Positions 1-8,620 are shown, counted from the first letter of the stretch. The stretch: 64,000 nt of DNA from Cellulomonas telluris (GCF_004886325.1 NZ_QXFN01000001.1:434001-498000), one strand, 5' to 3'. Translations and numbers: made by a program. The notes: generated from the sequence alone by a model not told the origin.

Positions 1-229
1 TGCCGTCGAGGCGCAACCCGTCGGTGGCGAGCTCCTGCCTCCCGGCGGCGACGGCGGCACGCATATCGGGGATGCTCGCGGCCAGCGTGACCGCCGCCAG
101 ACCGGCCTTCGCCCAGCCACGGGCGGTGCGGGAGCGGATGAGGTCAGGGGTGGCGTAGTAGGCGGTCGTGGCGACGCCGGTGACGAGCGCGGCGAGGACA
201 CGGGAGGCGGTCGGTCGGGTCGTCGTCAT
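1..229 (-). CDS. Hypothetical protein, 3' end beyond window
   Basis: The reading frame opens with ATG at 229 on the minus strand and is still open at base 1, giving 76 visible codons. A GAGGA Shine-Dalgarno lies about 10 nt upstream. Residues about 11-29 are hydrophobic (rich in Ala, Val, Leu, Thr) and could be a membrane segment or signal anchor; the rest is an Ala/Arg-rich helix-like stretch. Codon use matches the neighbouring genes. I do not recognise the family. It diverges from the radical SAM gene on the plus strand, so the two may share a promoter region. Confidence 0.55.
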   Translation of the reverse strand, partial: MTTTRPTASRVLAALVTGVATTAYYATPDLIRSRTARGWAKAGLAAVTLAASIPDMRAAVAAGRQELATDGLRLDG

Positions 230-317
230 GGGGCCATCCTCGCGCCGGGTGGGCCGTCTCACACCCTCCTCGAGGACCAGACGGGACGTCCCGGGCTCAT
301 CCCGGCGTTCCACCTGT

Positions 318-1439
318 GTGACGACACCGCCGCTGTCCGTCCCGCCCGCCGCACCCTCCGCGCCCCCCTCCGCCCGCCGCACCCGGCCCCTCCTGGACGT
401 CCGCCGCATCTACGTCGAGCCCGAGGCCGCGGCCCTGCCGCGCGGCCAGGAGGTGCTCGCGCGCTGGCCCGACGCGGAGCGGGTCGAGGTGGCGTCCCAC
501 TGGAACATCCCCGAGCTGCACGGCGACGAGGCCAACGTCGACCGGTGGGTGCGGATCAAGACCGAGGCGCTCGTGCTCGGCGTCAAGAAGTCGCTGGCCG
601 CGCGGCCGAACGGCCGCTCGTCGGACTTCATCGCGCCCTCGACGGCCAACGGCTGCGCCATGGCGTGCTCGTACTGCTACGTGCCGCGGCGCAAGGGCTA
701 CAGCAACCCGATCACGGTGTTCGCGAACATCGAGCGCATCACCGGCTACCTGCGCCGGCACGTCGCCAGGCAGGGCGTGAAGGCCGAGCCGAACCAGTGC
801 GACCCGCACGCGTGGGTGTACGACATCGGCGAGAACAGCGACTGCTCCGTCGACGCGACCGTCAGCGACAACGTCCGCGACCTCGTCGAGCTCTTCCGCG
901 CCCTGCCGACCGCGAAGGCGTCCTTCGCGACCAAGCACGTCAACCGGGACCTGCTCGACTGGGACCCGCAGGGGCGCACACGCGTGCGGTTCTCGCTCAT
1001 GCCCGAGCGCGTCTCGCGGCTGGTGGACGTGCGCACGGACAAGGTCGCGGACCGCATCGCCGCCATCGACGACTTCGTCGAGGCCGGGTACGAGGTGCAC
1101 CTCAACCTCTCGCCCGTGATCGTCCACGACGGCTGGCTCGAGGACTGGGCCGAGCTGCTCGACCAGGTCGCCGACGGCGTGGGGCCGCGGGCACGGGCGC
1201 AGCTCGCCGCCGAGGTCATCATGCTGACCCACAACCAGGCCCTGCACGAGGTCAACCTCGGCTGGCACCCGAAGGCGGAGCAGGTGCTGTGGCGCCCCGA
1301 CCTGCAGGAGCCGAAGCGCTCGCAGACCGGCGGGTGGAACGTCCGGTACCGCACGGGCGACAAGGGCCGGTACGTGCGCGCGCTGACGGACCTGGTCGCC
1401 GAGCGCCTCCCGGAGTGCCGCATCCGCTACGCGTTCTGA
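318..1439 (+). CDS. Spore photoproduct lyase family radical SAM protein
   Basis: A 373-residue protein. It carries the radical SAM cluster motif C-x3-C-x2-C (Cys113, Cys117, Cys120, in NGCAMACSYCY), which would bind a 4Fe-4S cluster and S-adenosylmethionine. The text around it (IAPSTANGC, YDIGENSDCSVD, FATKHVN) resembles spore photoproduct lyases, which repair thymine dimers in Bacillus spores. Cys161 and Cys176 are extra cysteines that could act as hydrogen donor. Actinobacteria of this type are not known to make endospores, so the substrate here is uncertain. The frame is open from 168, but that overlaps the divergent gene; GTG 318 gives a start shortly before the conserved LLDVRRIYVEP segment. 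ATG 228 is an alternative. Confidence 0.8.
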   Translation: MTTPPLSVPPAAPSAPPSARRTRPLLDVRRIYVEPEAAALPRGQEVLARWPDAERVEVASHWNIPELHGDEANVDRWVRIKTEALVLGVKKSLAARPNGRSSDFIAPSTANGCAMACSYCYVPRRKGYSNPITVFANIERITGYLRRHVARQGVKAEPNQCDPHAWVYDIGENSDCSVDATVSDNVRDLVELFRALPTAKASFATKHVNRDLLDWDPQGRTRVRFSLMPERVSRLVDVRTDKVADRIAAIDDFVEAGYEVHLNLSPVIVHDGWLEDWAELLDQVADGVGPRARAQLAAEVIMLTHNQALHEVNLGWHPKAEQVLWRPDLQEPKRSQTGGWNVRYRTGDKGRYVRALTDLVAERLPECRIRYAF

Positions 1440-1537
1440 CGCCCCCGGCCCCCCGCCCCCGCCCGACCGCCCCCACCCCACCGCCCCCGCCCGACCGCCC
1501 CCACCCCACCGCCCCTCACCCGACCGCCCCCGCCCCG

Positions 1538-1610
1538 CGAGTTCGCCAGTTCCGTCTCGAGTTCGCCAGGTCGACCTGCCGAACTCGGCACCGAGGTGGC
1601 GAACTCGGCG
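1538..1610. repeat. Intergenic palindromic repeat element (copy A)
   Basis: This lies in the 278-bp gap after the radical SAM gene, behind a C-rich low-complexity run (1441-1536). CGAGTTCGCCAG occurs at 1538-1549 and 1558-1569. The inverted form is found at 1597-1607 (TGGCGAACTCG, exact complement of 1558-1568), and a relative CTGCCGAACTCGG at 1576-1588. The centre is a perfect 12-bp palindrome, CAGGTCGACCTG (1567-1578). A related element lies at 39832-39905. The whole could fold into a long cruciform or hairpin. Confidence 0.6.
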
Positions 1611-1717
1611 GAGGCACGGCCGGGCCGGGGTCGGGCCAGGGGCGGGGGCGGGCGAGGGGCGGTCGGCACGGCGGAGGGGTGGGTGCGCCCGCGCCCGCGG
1701 CGGGGCAGGGTGGGGGC

Positions 1718-2452
1718 GTGGAGGACTTCTGGTCGGAGGTCGCCGAGGAGTGGGCGCTGCTGTGGGCGCGGTCGCCCGACCCGGCGCGTGACGTCCTCCT
1801 CACGGAGTCGGGCGTGCGTCCCGGGACGCGCGTGCTCGACGTCGGCTGCGGCAGCGGAGAGCTCCTCGCCCGGGCCGCCGCGCTCGGGGCGAGCGTGGCG
1901 GGGGTCGACAGCGCGCCCGGCATGGTCGCGGTGGCGCGTCGCACGGCACCGGACGGCGACGTGCGCGTCGCGGACGCGCAGGCGCTGCCCTGGCCCGCGG
2001 CCGTCTTCGACGTCGTCCTGGCCGTCAACGCGCTCCACCTGGCCGACGACCCCGACGCGGCGCTCGCGGAGATGGTGCGGGTCACGCGCGCCGGCGGCCG
2101 CGTCGGGCTCGCGCAGTGGGCCGAGGCCGGGCGCAACGACCTGGAGGCCGTCGAGCGCGCCGTCGCGCTGGCGCACGGCGAGGACGACGTGGGGCGCGAC
2201 GACCCGCACCTCGACACGCTCCTGCGCGAGGCCGGGCTCGCGGACGTCCGCGGCGGGGTCGTCGACGTGGTGTGGGAGGCACCGGACGACGCGACCCTCG
2301 TGCGCGCCGCGCTGCTGGGCGAGGACGCCGAGGGCCGGGCGGCGACCGCCGGGGTCGTGCTGGCCGCCGCCGCGCCCTACCGGACGGACGGCGGTGGCTA
2401 CCGGTTCGTCGACGCCGTGCGCTGGGTGGTCGGGGCAGTGCCGGCGCGGTGA
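1718..2452 (+). CDS. Class I SAM-dependent methyltransferase
   Basis: A 244-residue methyltransferase of the UbiE/Methyltransf_11 type. Motif I (VLDVGCGSG, residues 39-47) binds S-adenosylmethionine, an acidic residue follows in GVDSAPGM, and a motif IV-like segment reads FDVVLAVNALHLADDP. The C-terminal half (residues about 150-244) is a variable lid that would choose the substrate, which cannot be told from sequence. The GTG at 1718 is chosen because the conserved N-terminus (EDFWSEVAEEWALLW) starts here; the longer open frame upstream is low-complexity intergenic DNA. It converges on the AI-2E permease gene, with 16 bp between stops. Confidence 0.8.
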   Translation: MEDFWSEVAEEWALLWARSPDPARDVLLTESGVRPGTRVLDVGCGSGELLARAAALGASVAGVDSAPGMVAVARRTAPDGDVRVADAQALPWPAAVFDVVLAVNALHLADDPDAALAEMVRVTRAGGRVGLAQWAEAGRNDLEAVERAVALAHGEDDVGRDDPHLDTLLREAGLADVRGGVVDVVWEAPDDATLVRAALLGEDAEGRAATAGVVLAAAAPYRTDGGGYRFVDAVRWVVGAVPAR

Positions 2453-2468
2453 GGGACGCCGCGCCCGC

Positions 2469-3668
2469 TCAGACCGTCTCGGGTCGCTTCTTGCGCGCGA
2501 ACCGGGCCGGCAGGTCGGGACCGTCCCACACCTGGATCGCGCGCCAGATCGCGGCGGCGATCGGCACGGCCAGCACGGCGCCCGTGATGCCGACGAGCAC
2601 GGTGCCCGCCGTCAGCGCGAACAGGATGACCAGCGGGTGCAGGCGCAGCGCGCGGCCCATGACGATCGGCTGCAGGAAGTCGCCCTCGACCTGGTTCACC
2701 ACGACGACGATCGCGACGACGATCAGCGCCTCGACCGGCCCGACCGCCACGAGCGTGACCAGCGCGGCGAGGATGCCGGCGAGGGTGGCGCCGACCAGCG
2801 GGATGAACGCGAGCAGGAAGACGAGCACGGACAGCGGGATCACCAGCGGCACGCCGACGACCGCCAGGCCGATGCCGATGAAGACCGCGTCGACGAGCGC
2901 GACGATCGCGGTGCCGCGCACGTAGCCGCCGAGCGTGCTGATGGTCGCGTGGCCGACGCGGCGGCCGCGCTCGTAGCGGTGGCCCTCGAACGGGCGCAGC
3001 AGGAACTCCCACATCGCCGGGCCGTCCTTCAGGAAGAAGAACAGCACGACGATCATGATGAAGAAGCCGGCGACGAAGTCGGCGGTCTGGGAGACGCCGG
3101 CGATCGCGCCGGAGCCCACGGCGTCGGACTGCAGCAGGCCGGTGGCGGACTCGCGGACGGACTGGATCTGCTCGTCGGTGATGTCGAACGGCAGCCCCTG
3201 GATGTAGGCCTGCAGCTCGTCGAAGCCCTCGAGGGCCTGGTCGCGCAGCTCGCCCCACTGGTTCGCGACCGCGCGCACGACGAGCCACAGGATCACGCCC
3301 AGCAGCGCGACGAGGGCGAGCAGCGCGATCCACGTGGCCAGCAGCGACGGCACGCCGCGGCGGCGCAGGAGCGACACGAGCGGCGAGATCGCCGCGGCGA
3401 GGACCAGCGCGATGAGCACCGGGATCACGACGAGCGTCAGCCGCGTGACGACGAACCCGAACACCGCCACGAGCGCCACGACGGCGAGCACCTGCAGCGA
3501 GCGCGTGCCGACGCGGCCGAACCCGTCGGACCACAGGCCGGCGGTGCGCCGCTGCTCGGGTGCGTGCTCGTCCGACGGCGGTGCCGTCGGCACGGTGCGC
3601 GTCTCGACGCGCGTGACCTCGACGCCCGGCCGGGCGGGGGGTGGTGTGCGGCGGCCGAAGAGACCCAT
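2469..3668 (-). CDS. AI-2E family transporter (PerM/YdiK type membrane protein)
   Basis: A 399-residue integral membrane protein. After a Pro-rich cytoplasmic N-terminus (1-55) come two hydrophobic segments (about 58-100), a third near 110-135, a polar domain (about 135-190), then FIMIVVLFFFLKDGP and four to five further segments to residue 380. The pattern, including the FFFLKDG motif and the GxxxGxPLVIPLSVLVFLLAFIPLVG region, is that of the DUF20/AI-2E exporter family. Substrates differ between members: quorum signal, Na+/H+ exchange, or unknown. A good AGGAGG lies 8 nt before ATG 3668. The gene appears monocistronic. Confidence 0.85.
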   Translation of the reverse strand: MGLFGRRTPPPARPGVEVTRVETRTVPTAPPSDEHAPEQRRTAGLWSDGFGRVGTRSLQVLAVVALVAVFGFVVTRLTLVVIPVLIALVLAAAISPLVSLLRRRGVPSLLATWIALLALVALLGVILWLVVRAVANQWGELRDQALEGFDELQAYIQGLPFDITDEQIQSVRESATGLLQSDAVGSGAIAGVSQTADFVAGFFIMIVVLFFFLKDGPAMWEFLLRPFEGHRYERGRRVGHATISTLGGYVRGTAIVALVDAVFIGIGLAVVGVPLVIPLSVLVFLLAFIPLVGATLAGILAALVTLVAVGPVEALIVVAIVVVVNQVEGDFLQPIVMGRALRLHPLVILFALTAGTVLVGITGAVLAVPIAAAIWRAIQVWDGPDLPARFARKKRPETV

Positions 3669-3758
3669 CGCCTGTCCTCCTGGTGCTCGCGGCGGTTGCC
3701 GGACGGTGCCGACGCTATTGCCGACCGGTCCTCCCCGCGCGGCGACGGTGTGCGGGGG

Positions 3759-5351
3759 TCAGTACCGCCAGCGCCCCATGTCCTGCTGGTACGTGCGGTG
3801 GACGGTGGGGGAGAGGAGGGTCGAGGGCGGCAGGTCGCGCGGTGGCGCGTCCGCGGGCAGCCGTGCGGTGGCGCGCAGGGACGCCTCGTCGTGGAACCGC
3901 AGGCCGTCGGGCAGCGGCGTCGCGGCGAACGCCTGCGACCCGTCGCCGGGCAGGGAGAGCGCGAAGCCCCACTCGCCGAACGACGGCACGTTGACGCCCA
4001 GCGGCAGCACCGTCCGGCCGGGCGCCCCGTCGCGCATCGTCGACACCACCTGCCAGAACGCGTTCGGGGTGAAGTACGTCGAGGTGGCCTGGGTCGCCAT
4101 GACGCCGCCCGGGCGCAGGTGCGCGGCCGTCATCGCGTAGAACGGCGACGAGTAGAGCTTCGCGATGCGCTCGTTCGACGGGTCGACGAGGTCGACCAGC
4201 ACCGCGTCGAACGTCCGGTCGGTACCGCGCAGCCACGCGAACGCGTCGGCGTTGACGACCTCGACGCGCGGGTCGTCGAACGCGTGGCCGTTGAGGTCGC
4301 TGACCAGCCGGTCGTGCCGGCCCAGGTCGGTCATCGCGGGGTCGAGGTCGACGACGACGACCTCGCGCACCGTCGGGTACCGCAGCACCTCGCGGACCAG
4401 CAGCCCGTCACCGCCGCCGAGCACCGCCACGGCGGACGGGGCGGCGACCGAGGTCAGCGCCGCGTGCGCGAGGGTCTCGTGGTACCGCGCCTCGTCGACG
4501 GACGAGAACTGGAGCTGGTCGTCCAGGTACAGGCGCGTGTCGCCCTGGTACGACGTCACGACGAGCTTCTGGTAGGCGCTCTGCTCGTAGTGCAGCACCG
4601 GGTCGACGTACAGGCGGGTGCTGACCGCGTCCTCGAGCGCGGTGGCCGTGACGAGACCGGCGACGAGCAGCACCGAGACGGCCGCCGTCGGCCAGGTCAG
4701 CCGCACCGGCCAGCCCATCCGCCCGAGCATGAACAGCGCGACCAGCACGTTGAGCAGCGCGACGGCGAACGCCGTGCGGACCAGCCCGAGCGTCGGCAGC
4801 AGCAGGAACGGGAACAGCAGCGACGCCGCCAGCGCGCCGAGGTAGTCCAGCGCGAGGACCTTCGACAGCAGCGCGACCGACTCGTCCCGCCCGTGCTCCT
4901 TGAGCAGCGCGACGAGCAGCGGGATCTCGACGCCGATGCCCACGCCGATCGCGAGCGAGAGCAGCGTGAACACCACCCACGCCAGGTCGGTGACCGCGTA
5001 GGCCCAGAACAGCAGCAGCACCGACGACCCGCCGAGGACGCCGAGCAGCAGCTCGTTGCGGACGAACGCGCGCCCCGGCGACCGGGCCAGGCGCACGGCG
5101 AGCAGGGAGCCGACGCCCATCCCGAACATGGTCACGCCCGTGGCGACCGAGAAGGCCACCACGGAGTCGCCGAACAGCGCGGAGGCGGCCGTCCCGAGGA
5201 TCAGCTCGTAGACGATGCCGCCGACCGCGACGAGCAGCGCCGCCGCGAACACGGTGGGCCGGTCGCCGCGCCGGGCGCCGCGGGGCGCGGCCGGGACGGC
5301 GTCGAGGACGACCGTGCCGGCGCCGCCGGCGGGGGTGCTGCCGTCGTCCAC
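3759..5351 (-). CDS. speE: Membrane-bound spermidine synthase-like polyamine aminopropyltransferase
   Basis: A 530-residue two-domain protein. Residues about 33-235 hold seven or so transmembrane segments. Residues about 250-480 form a spermidine-synthase fold with VAVLGGGDGLLVREVLRY (about 305-320, decarboxylated-SAM site), an acidic motif VVVDLDPAM, and FDAVLVDLVDP. Family members move an aminopropyl group from decarboxylated SAM to a polyamine; membrane-fused versions are less studied. The GTG start is 2 nt after the DUF350 stop, so translation is probably coupled. With speD three genes upstream, the operon holds both enzymes for making and using decarboxylated SAM. Confidence 0.85.
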   Translation of the reverse strand: MDDGSTPAGGAGTVVLDAVPAAPRGARRGDRPTVFAAALLVAVGGIVYELILGTAASALFGDSVVAFSVATGVTMFGMGVGSLLAVRLARSPGRAFVRNELLLGVLGGSSVLLLFWAYAVTDLAWVVFTLLSLAIGVGIGVEIPLLVALLKEHGRDESVALLSKVLALDYLGALAASLLFPFLLLPTLGLVRTAFAVALLNVLVALFMLGRMGWPVRLTWPTAAVSVLLVAGLVTATALEDAVSTRLYVDPVLHYEQSAYQKLVVTSYQGDTRLYLDDQLQFSSVDEARYHETLAHAALTSVAAPSAVAVLGGGDGLLVREVLRYPTVREVVVVDLDPAMTDLGRHDRLVSDLNGHAFDDPRVEVVNADAFAWLRGTDRTFDAVLVDLVDPSNERIAKLYSSPFYAMTAAHLRPGGVMATQATSTYFTPNAFWQVVSTMRDGAPGRTVLPLGVNVPSFGEWGFALSLPGDGSQAFAATPLPDGLRFHDEASLRATARLPADAPPRDLPPSTLLSPTVHRTYQQDMGRWRY

Positions 5352-5353
5352 GG

Positions 5354-5560
5354 TCAGGAGGTGATCGTCCCCGCGACGATCACGCCGATGGCGATGGCGA
5401 GGCCCGCGATGACGACGCCGAACGCCACGTTGTGCTCGTCGACGAGCTCGCGGTGCAGGTCGAGCCGGAACAGCTTGTTGACGACGACGACGGTGACCAG
5501 CAGCAGCACGATGCCGATCACCGCGTAGACGATCGTGGACAGCAGCTCGTCGAGGGCCAT
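5354..5560 (-). CDS. DUF350 family small membrane protein
   Basis: A 68-residue protein with two hydrophobic segments (about 8-28 and 45-66) separated by a charged loop (LFRLDLHRELVDEHN). This layout and the conserved NVAFGVVIAG part mark a DUF350 (YjfL-like) protein. Its biochemical role is not established; members recur beside DUF4178 and polyamine genes, and this cluster fits that pattern. It sits between DUF4178 (22 nt upstream) and speE (2 nt downstream). A TTCCTCC complement upstream gives it a clear Shine-Dalgarno (GGAGGAA before ATG 5560). Confidence 0.8.
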   Translation of the reverse strand: MALDELLSTIVYAVIGIVLLLVTVVVVNKLFRLDLHRELVDEHNVAFGVVIAGLAIAIGVIVAGTITS

Positions 5561-5582
5561 GGTTCCTCCGGTGGGGTCGCGG

Positions 5583-6311
5583 TTACTTGCCGAGACCGCC
5601 GACCCCGGTGACCGGGCGGCGGTAGCAGATCTGGTTCTCGTCCTCGGAGACGACGGTGCTGCCGCTGGGCGGCGCGGTCGCCAGCGTCCGCGGCGTGCAG
5701 TCGGTGCGGTGACCCGGGGAGCAGGAGTGCGCGAACGAGAAGGTGACGAGCGCGAGCACGACGAGCGGACCCACCCAGCAGCCCCACCGGCGCGGTGCGA
5801 CGACCTTGCCGAAGTGCTCCTTCTGCGCCTGCGCGTCGAGGACGGTGCCGCGGTACACGTCGAGCACCCGCTCGTCGAACTTCTCGACCGACAGCACCAG
5901 GCCCGGCCCGTGCAGCTCGGCGTAGGCGACCTTCTGGCCCTTCTGCAGGTCGTACGTGAACGACCCCTCCAGGCTGCGGACCGTCCCGGCGCCGACCTCG
6001 CCCACGCGCAGCCGCTGGGGCGTGCCGTCGACGGTGACCGTGACCTCCTGCCCCGTGCGCAGGGTCTCCGGGTCGAGGGTCTCCGGGACGCGCTCGGGCC
6101 AGTACAGCGTGACCTTGTGGGTGTCGTGGTCGTACTCCACCCAGTAGTCGAGGTTCTGGTAGCCGAGGAGCTCCCACTCCTCCCAGTGGTACCAGCGCCC
6201 GTCGGACGCGTCCTTCTCGGCGTAGACGACCACGCCGTGCGGCATCGACCGCCACGGCGGCTTCCCGACGAGCGCGTGGCCGAGCTTCATGCGTGCCTGG
6301 TGACGTGCCAC
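5583..6311 (-). CDS. DUF4178 domain-containing protein with C-terminal membrane segment
   Basis: A 242-residue protein. Residues about 15-170 show the DUF4178 features: an aromatic-rich strand region (WYHWEEWELLGYQNLDYW), followed by EYDHDTHKVTLYWPE and a second beta-rich half around SFTYDLQKGQKVAYAEL. A single hydrophobic stretch (about 182-197) precedes a Cys-containing tail (CSPGHRTDC, NQICYRRP). GTG 6311 is preferred because GAGGGG lies 9 nt upstream; an internal ATG at 6290 is possible. The function is unknown. The gene lies between speD and DUF350 in a tight minus-strand operon, which suggests a role in polyamine chemistry at the membrane. Confidence 0.75.
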   Translation of the reverse strand: MARHQARMKLGHALVGKPPWRSMPHGVVVYAEKDASDGRWYHWEEWELLGYQNLDYWVEYDHDTHKVTLYWPERVPETLDPETLRTGQEVTVTVDGTPQRLRVGEVGAGTVRSLEGSFTYDLQKGQKVAYAELHGPGLVLSVEKFDERVLDVYRGTVLDAQAQKEHFGKVVAPRRWGCWVGPLVVLALVTFSFAHSCSPGHRTDCTPRTLATAPPSGSTVVSEDENQICYRRPVTGVGGLGK

Positions 6312-6321
6312 GGCGTGCCCC

Positions 6322-6666
6322 TCAGACCAGCGCGCGCACGTCGACCGACGCCGCCCCCAGCACGTCGGCGAGGTCGGCGCGCGTGGCGTCGGCGAAGTCG
6401 TCGCCGTCGGGCCGCCGGCAGGTGGTGAGCGTGACGTAGGCCGTGCCGCGCTCGGGCCAGGTGTGCACGGCGACGTGCGACTCGGCCAGGATCACGGCCA
6501 CGCTCAGGCCCTGCGGGCTGAAGCGGTGCGCGGCCTCCGCGCCGACCGGCGTCAGGCCGGCGCGCGTGACCACCGCGTCGAGGCACCGGCGGACCGTGCC
6601 CTCGTCGTCGAGGCGTGCGGCGTCGGCGCCCGCGACGTCGAAGACGTACACGAGGTTGCGGTCCAC
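6322..6666 (-). CDS. speD: S-adenosylmethionine decarboxylase proenzyme
   Basis: A 114-residue AdoMet decarboxylase of the short bacterial type. The hallmark AESHVAVHTWPERG (61-74) is present: self-cleavage before Ser63 would create the pyruvoyl group, and His68 and Cys83 match the processing and proton-donor residues. The product, decarboxylated AdoMet, feeds the aminopropyltransferase encoded at the end of the operon. GTG 6666 is chosen over longer starts because GGAGG sits about 11 nt upstream and the conserved sequence begins at DRNLVYVFDV. A TAGGCT -10-like box lies at 6713-6708. This gene heads the four-gene minus-strand operon. Confidence 0.9.
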   Translation of the reverse strand: MDRNLVYVFDVAGADAARLDDEGTVRRCLDAVVTRAGLTPVGAEAAHRFSPQGLSVAVILAESHVAVHTWPERGTAYVTLTTCRRPDGDDFADATRADLADVLGAASVDVRALV

Positions 6667-7009
6667 GGGCGTGCGGCCTCCGGGCGGGGGGTGGGGGGAG
6701 CGCGGTGAGCCTAGTGGAGGCGCGGGGCCCGCCCGGGACCTGCACCCGTTCGCCGACGTGCGCCGTCCCCGCCGTTCCCCCGCCCGGTCACGGCAGGACG
6801 TCCCATGACTGGAGTGCGAGCCCGCGAGAACAACCATACGTTCGAGTGACGCGCACGCGCCGGAGATATGTCAGGGTTGCTTACTAATCGCCCGACGGTG
6901 CGCGTCGGAGAGGCCGCGTACCGGGGGCGTCCGGGTGCGCAGCGCCGCGTACCCGCACCCGCGCGCAGCACCGTGCGCGGGCCCACCGGGGGGCGAAGGG
7001 AAGACATCG
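6667..7009. other. Divergent intergenic region between speD and the glucanase gene
   Basis: This 343-bp gap holds no convincing gene. On the minus side there is a TAGGCT box (6713-6708) for speD. On the plus side an AT-rich patch (6881-6889, TTACTAATC) stands out in very GC-rich DNA and may be the -10 region for the glucanase gene, whose start has GAAGGGAAG upstream. A half-conserved SOS-like sequence near 6834-6849 has only one good arm. Confidence 0.4.
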
Positions 7010-8608
7010 ATGCGTCAGCTACGGACGTGGCTCACCGCGCTGGTCGTGGGAGCACTCTGCGTCATGGGGGCGGCCGCGCCGGCGGCCGCCGTGGGGCCGG
7101 ACCGGCTCCCGATCACGATCGGCAACCAGTCGGGGCGGGGCGAGCAGGTGTTCGTCCACGTGCTCGGCACCGACCTGGCGACCGGCCGGCTCGGCTGGGT
7201 CGACGCCGGCGGCACGTTCCGGCCGTGGCCGGCGGGCTCGAACCCGCCGTCGCCGGCACCGGACAGCGCCATCGCCGGCCCCGCGAACGGCGGCTCTGTG
7301 ACCGTGCAGGTGCCGCGCGGGTTCTCGGGCCGCATCTACTTCTCGTTCGGGCAGAGGCTGCCGTTCTCGCTCACGCCCGGCGGGCTCGTGCAGCCCGCGC
7401 CGTGGGCCGCCGGCGACCCGACGCGGGACATCCTGTTCGACTGGAGCGAGCTCACCTACAACGACGCGGGCCTGTGGCTGAACAGCTCGCAGGTCGACAT
7501 GTTCGCCGTGCCGCACTCGGTGAGCGTCACGGGTGCCTCGGGCCAGACCCGCACGACGGGCCGCCTCGTCGCAGGCGGCCGGCAGCAGGTCATCGACGCG
7601 CTGCGCGCCGACCCCGCGTGGGCCCGCAGCGTCGTCACGCGCGCCGACGGCACGGTCCTGCGCGTCCTCGCGCCCGGCAAGGCGGCGAGCGCCGGCCTGC
7701 TGAGCAGCACGTACCTCGACGGGTACATCTCGTCGGCGTGGAACGCGTACACGACCCGCACGCTCACGGTGCAGCCGTTCGGGGACCGGCCCGAGGTCCG
7801 CTACACCGGCCGCACGTCGGGCACCACCCTGCGGTTCACCGACGCCTCGGGCCGGGAGGTCGCGGCGTTCCAGCGACCGTCGTCCTCGGACGTCTGGGGC
7901 TGCGACGGCGCCCTGCACGCCCCGAACGACCAGGTCGTGGGGCCGATCGCGCGCACGCTGTGCGCCGCGCTGTTCCGCGGCACCCTGGGCAGCAGCACCA
8001 CGGAGCCCGTGCTCGACGCGGCGCAGTTCTACCGGAGCAGCCCCCCGAACCTGTACGGGCGGGCCGTGCACGCGGCGATGGTCGACGGGCGTGCGTACGC
8101 GTTCGCGTTCGACGACGTCGGCGCGTTCGAGTCCCTGGTGCACGACGGCGACCCGCGCAGCGCCCGTGTCGACCTCACGCCGTTCACGGGCGGCACCGGC
8201 ACGCCGGGCGGCGGCACCGGGGGCGCCGGACGGGCGCTCGCCAGCCAGTGGAACGGCAAGTGCCTCGACGTCCCCGGGGGCACGTTCACCGCGGGCGCCC
8301 GCGTGCAGATGTGGACGTGCAACGGCACCGCGGCGCAGCGATGGGTCGCCACGGGCGGCGCGCTGCGCGTCGGGCCGGACCAGTGCCTGGACGTGGTGTG
8401 GGGCGGCACCGCCAACGGCACACCGGTGCAGATCGCCACGTGCAGCGGCAACCCGGCCCAGCAGTGGGTGCTCAGCGGGGCCGGCGACCTGGTGAACCCG
8501 GCCTCGAACCGCTGCCTCGACATCGCCGACTGGGGTGCGGGGGACGGAGCACGGCTGCAGATCTGGGACTGCGCCGGGTCCGCCAACCAGAGGTGGGCGT
8601 GGCGCTGA
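7010..8608 (+). CDS. Secreted GH64 beta-1,3-glucanase with C-terminal ricin-type lectin domain
   Basis: A 532-residue exported enzyme. Residues 1-28 are a Sec signal peptide ending AAPAAAVG. Residues about 32-395 match glycoside hydrolase family 64, which cuts laminarin-type beta-1,3-glucan to pentasaccharides: PITIGNQSG at the start, RIYFSFGQRLPF, LFDWSELTYND with candidate acids, and SSDVWGCDGAL. A Gly/Thr linker (about 398-415) joins it to a CBM13/ricin B lectin domain with three repeats, each with CLD and QxW motifs (KCLDVPGG, QCLDVVWG, RCLDIADWG; QRWVA, QQWVL, QRWAW). The enzyme would degrade fungal or yeast cell walls outside the cell. Two hairpins follow the stop. Confidence 0.88.
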   Translation: MRQLRTWLTALVVGALCVMGAAAPAAAVGPDRLPITIGNQSGRGEQVFVHVLGTDLATGRLGWVDAGGTFRPWPAGSNPPSPAPDSAIAGPANGGSVTVQVPRGFSGRIYFSFGQRLPFSLTPGGLVQPAPWAAGDPTRDILFDWSELTYNDAGLWLNSSQVDMFAVPHSVSVTGASGQTRTTGRLVAGGRQQVIDALRADPAWARSVVTRADGTVLRVLAPGKAASAGLLSSTYLDGYISSAWNAYTTRTLTVQPFGDRPEVRYTGRTSGTTLRFTDASGREVAAFQRPSSSDVWGCDGALHAPNDQVVGPIARTLCAALFRGTLGSSTTEPVLDAAQFYRSSPPNLYGRAVHAAMVDGRAYAFAFDDVGAFESLVHDGDPRSARVDLTPFTGGTGTPGGGTGGAGRALASQWNGKCLDVPGGTFTAGARVQMWTCNGTAAQRWVATGGALRVGPDQCLDVVWGGTANGTPVQIATCSGNPAQQWVLSGAGDLVNPASNRCLDIADWGAGDGARLQIWDCAGSANQRWAWR

Positions 8609-8620
8609 CCCGGGCGTGAC

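Noticed and set aside
1440..1537. C-rich run with repeated CCGCCCC units as a CRISPR or protein-coding repeat
   Set aside because: Units are irregular, too short, and without spacers or coding bias; this is low-complexity DNA.
5354..5368. GATCACCTCCT just before the speE start, identical to the 16S rRNA 3' tail
   Set aside because: It is anti-SD in sense, not SD, and encodes the DUF350 C-terminus; most likely a chance match.
1596..5528. A very long plus-strand open frame antisense to permease, spermidine synthase and DUF genes
   Set aside because: It is a by-product of high GC content; the encoded text is low-complexity Arg/Ala/Asp and the opposite strand has well-conserved genes.
6831..6849. 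Possible LexA/SOS box (GAAC...GTTCGAG) before the glucanase gene
   Set aside because: Only one arm matches the actinobacterial consensus TCGAAC-N4-GTTCGA, and the spacing of the GAAC copy is wrong.
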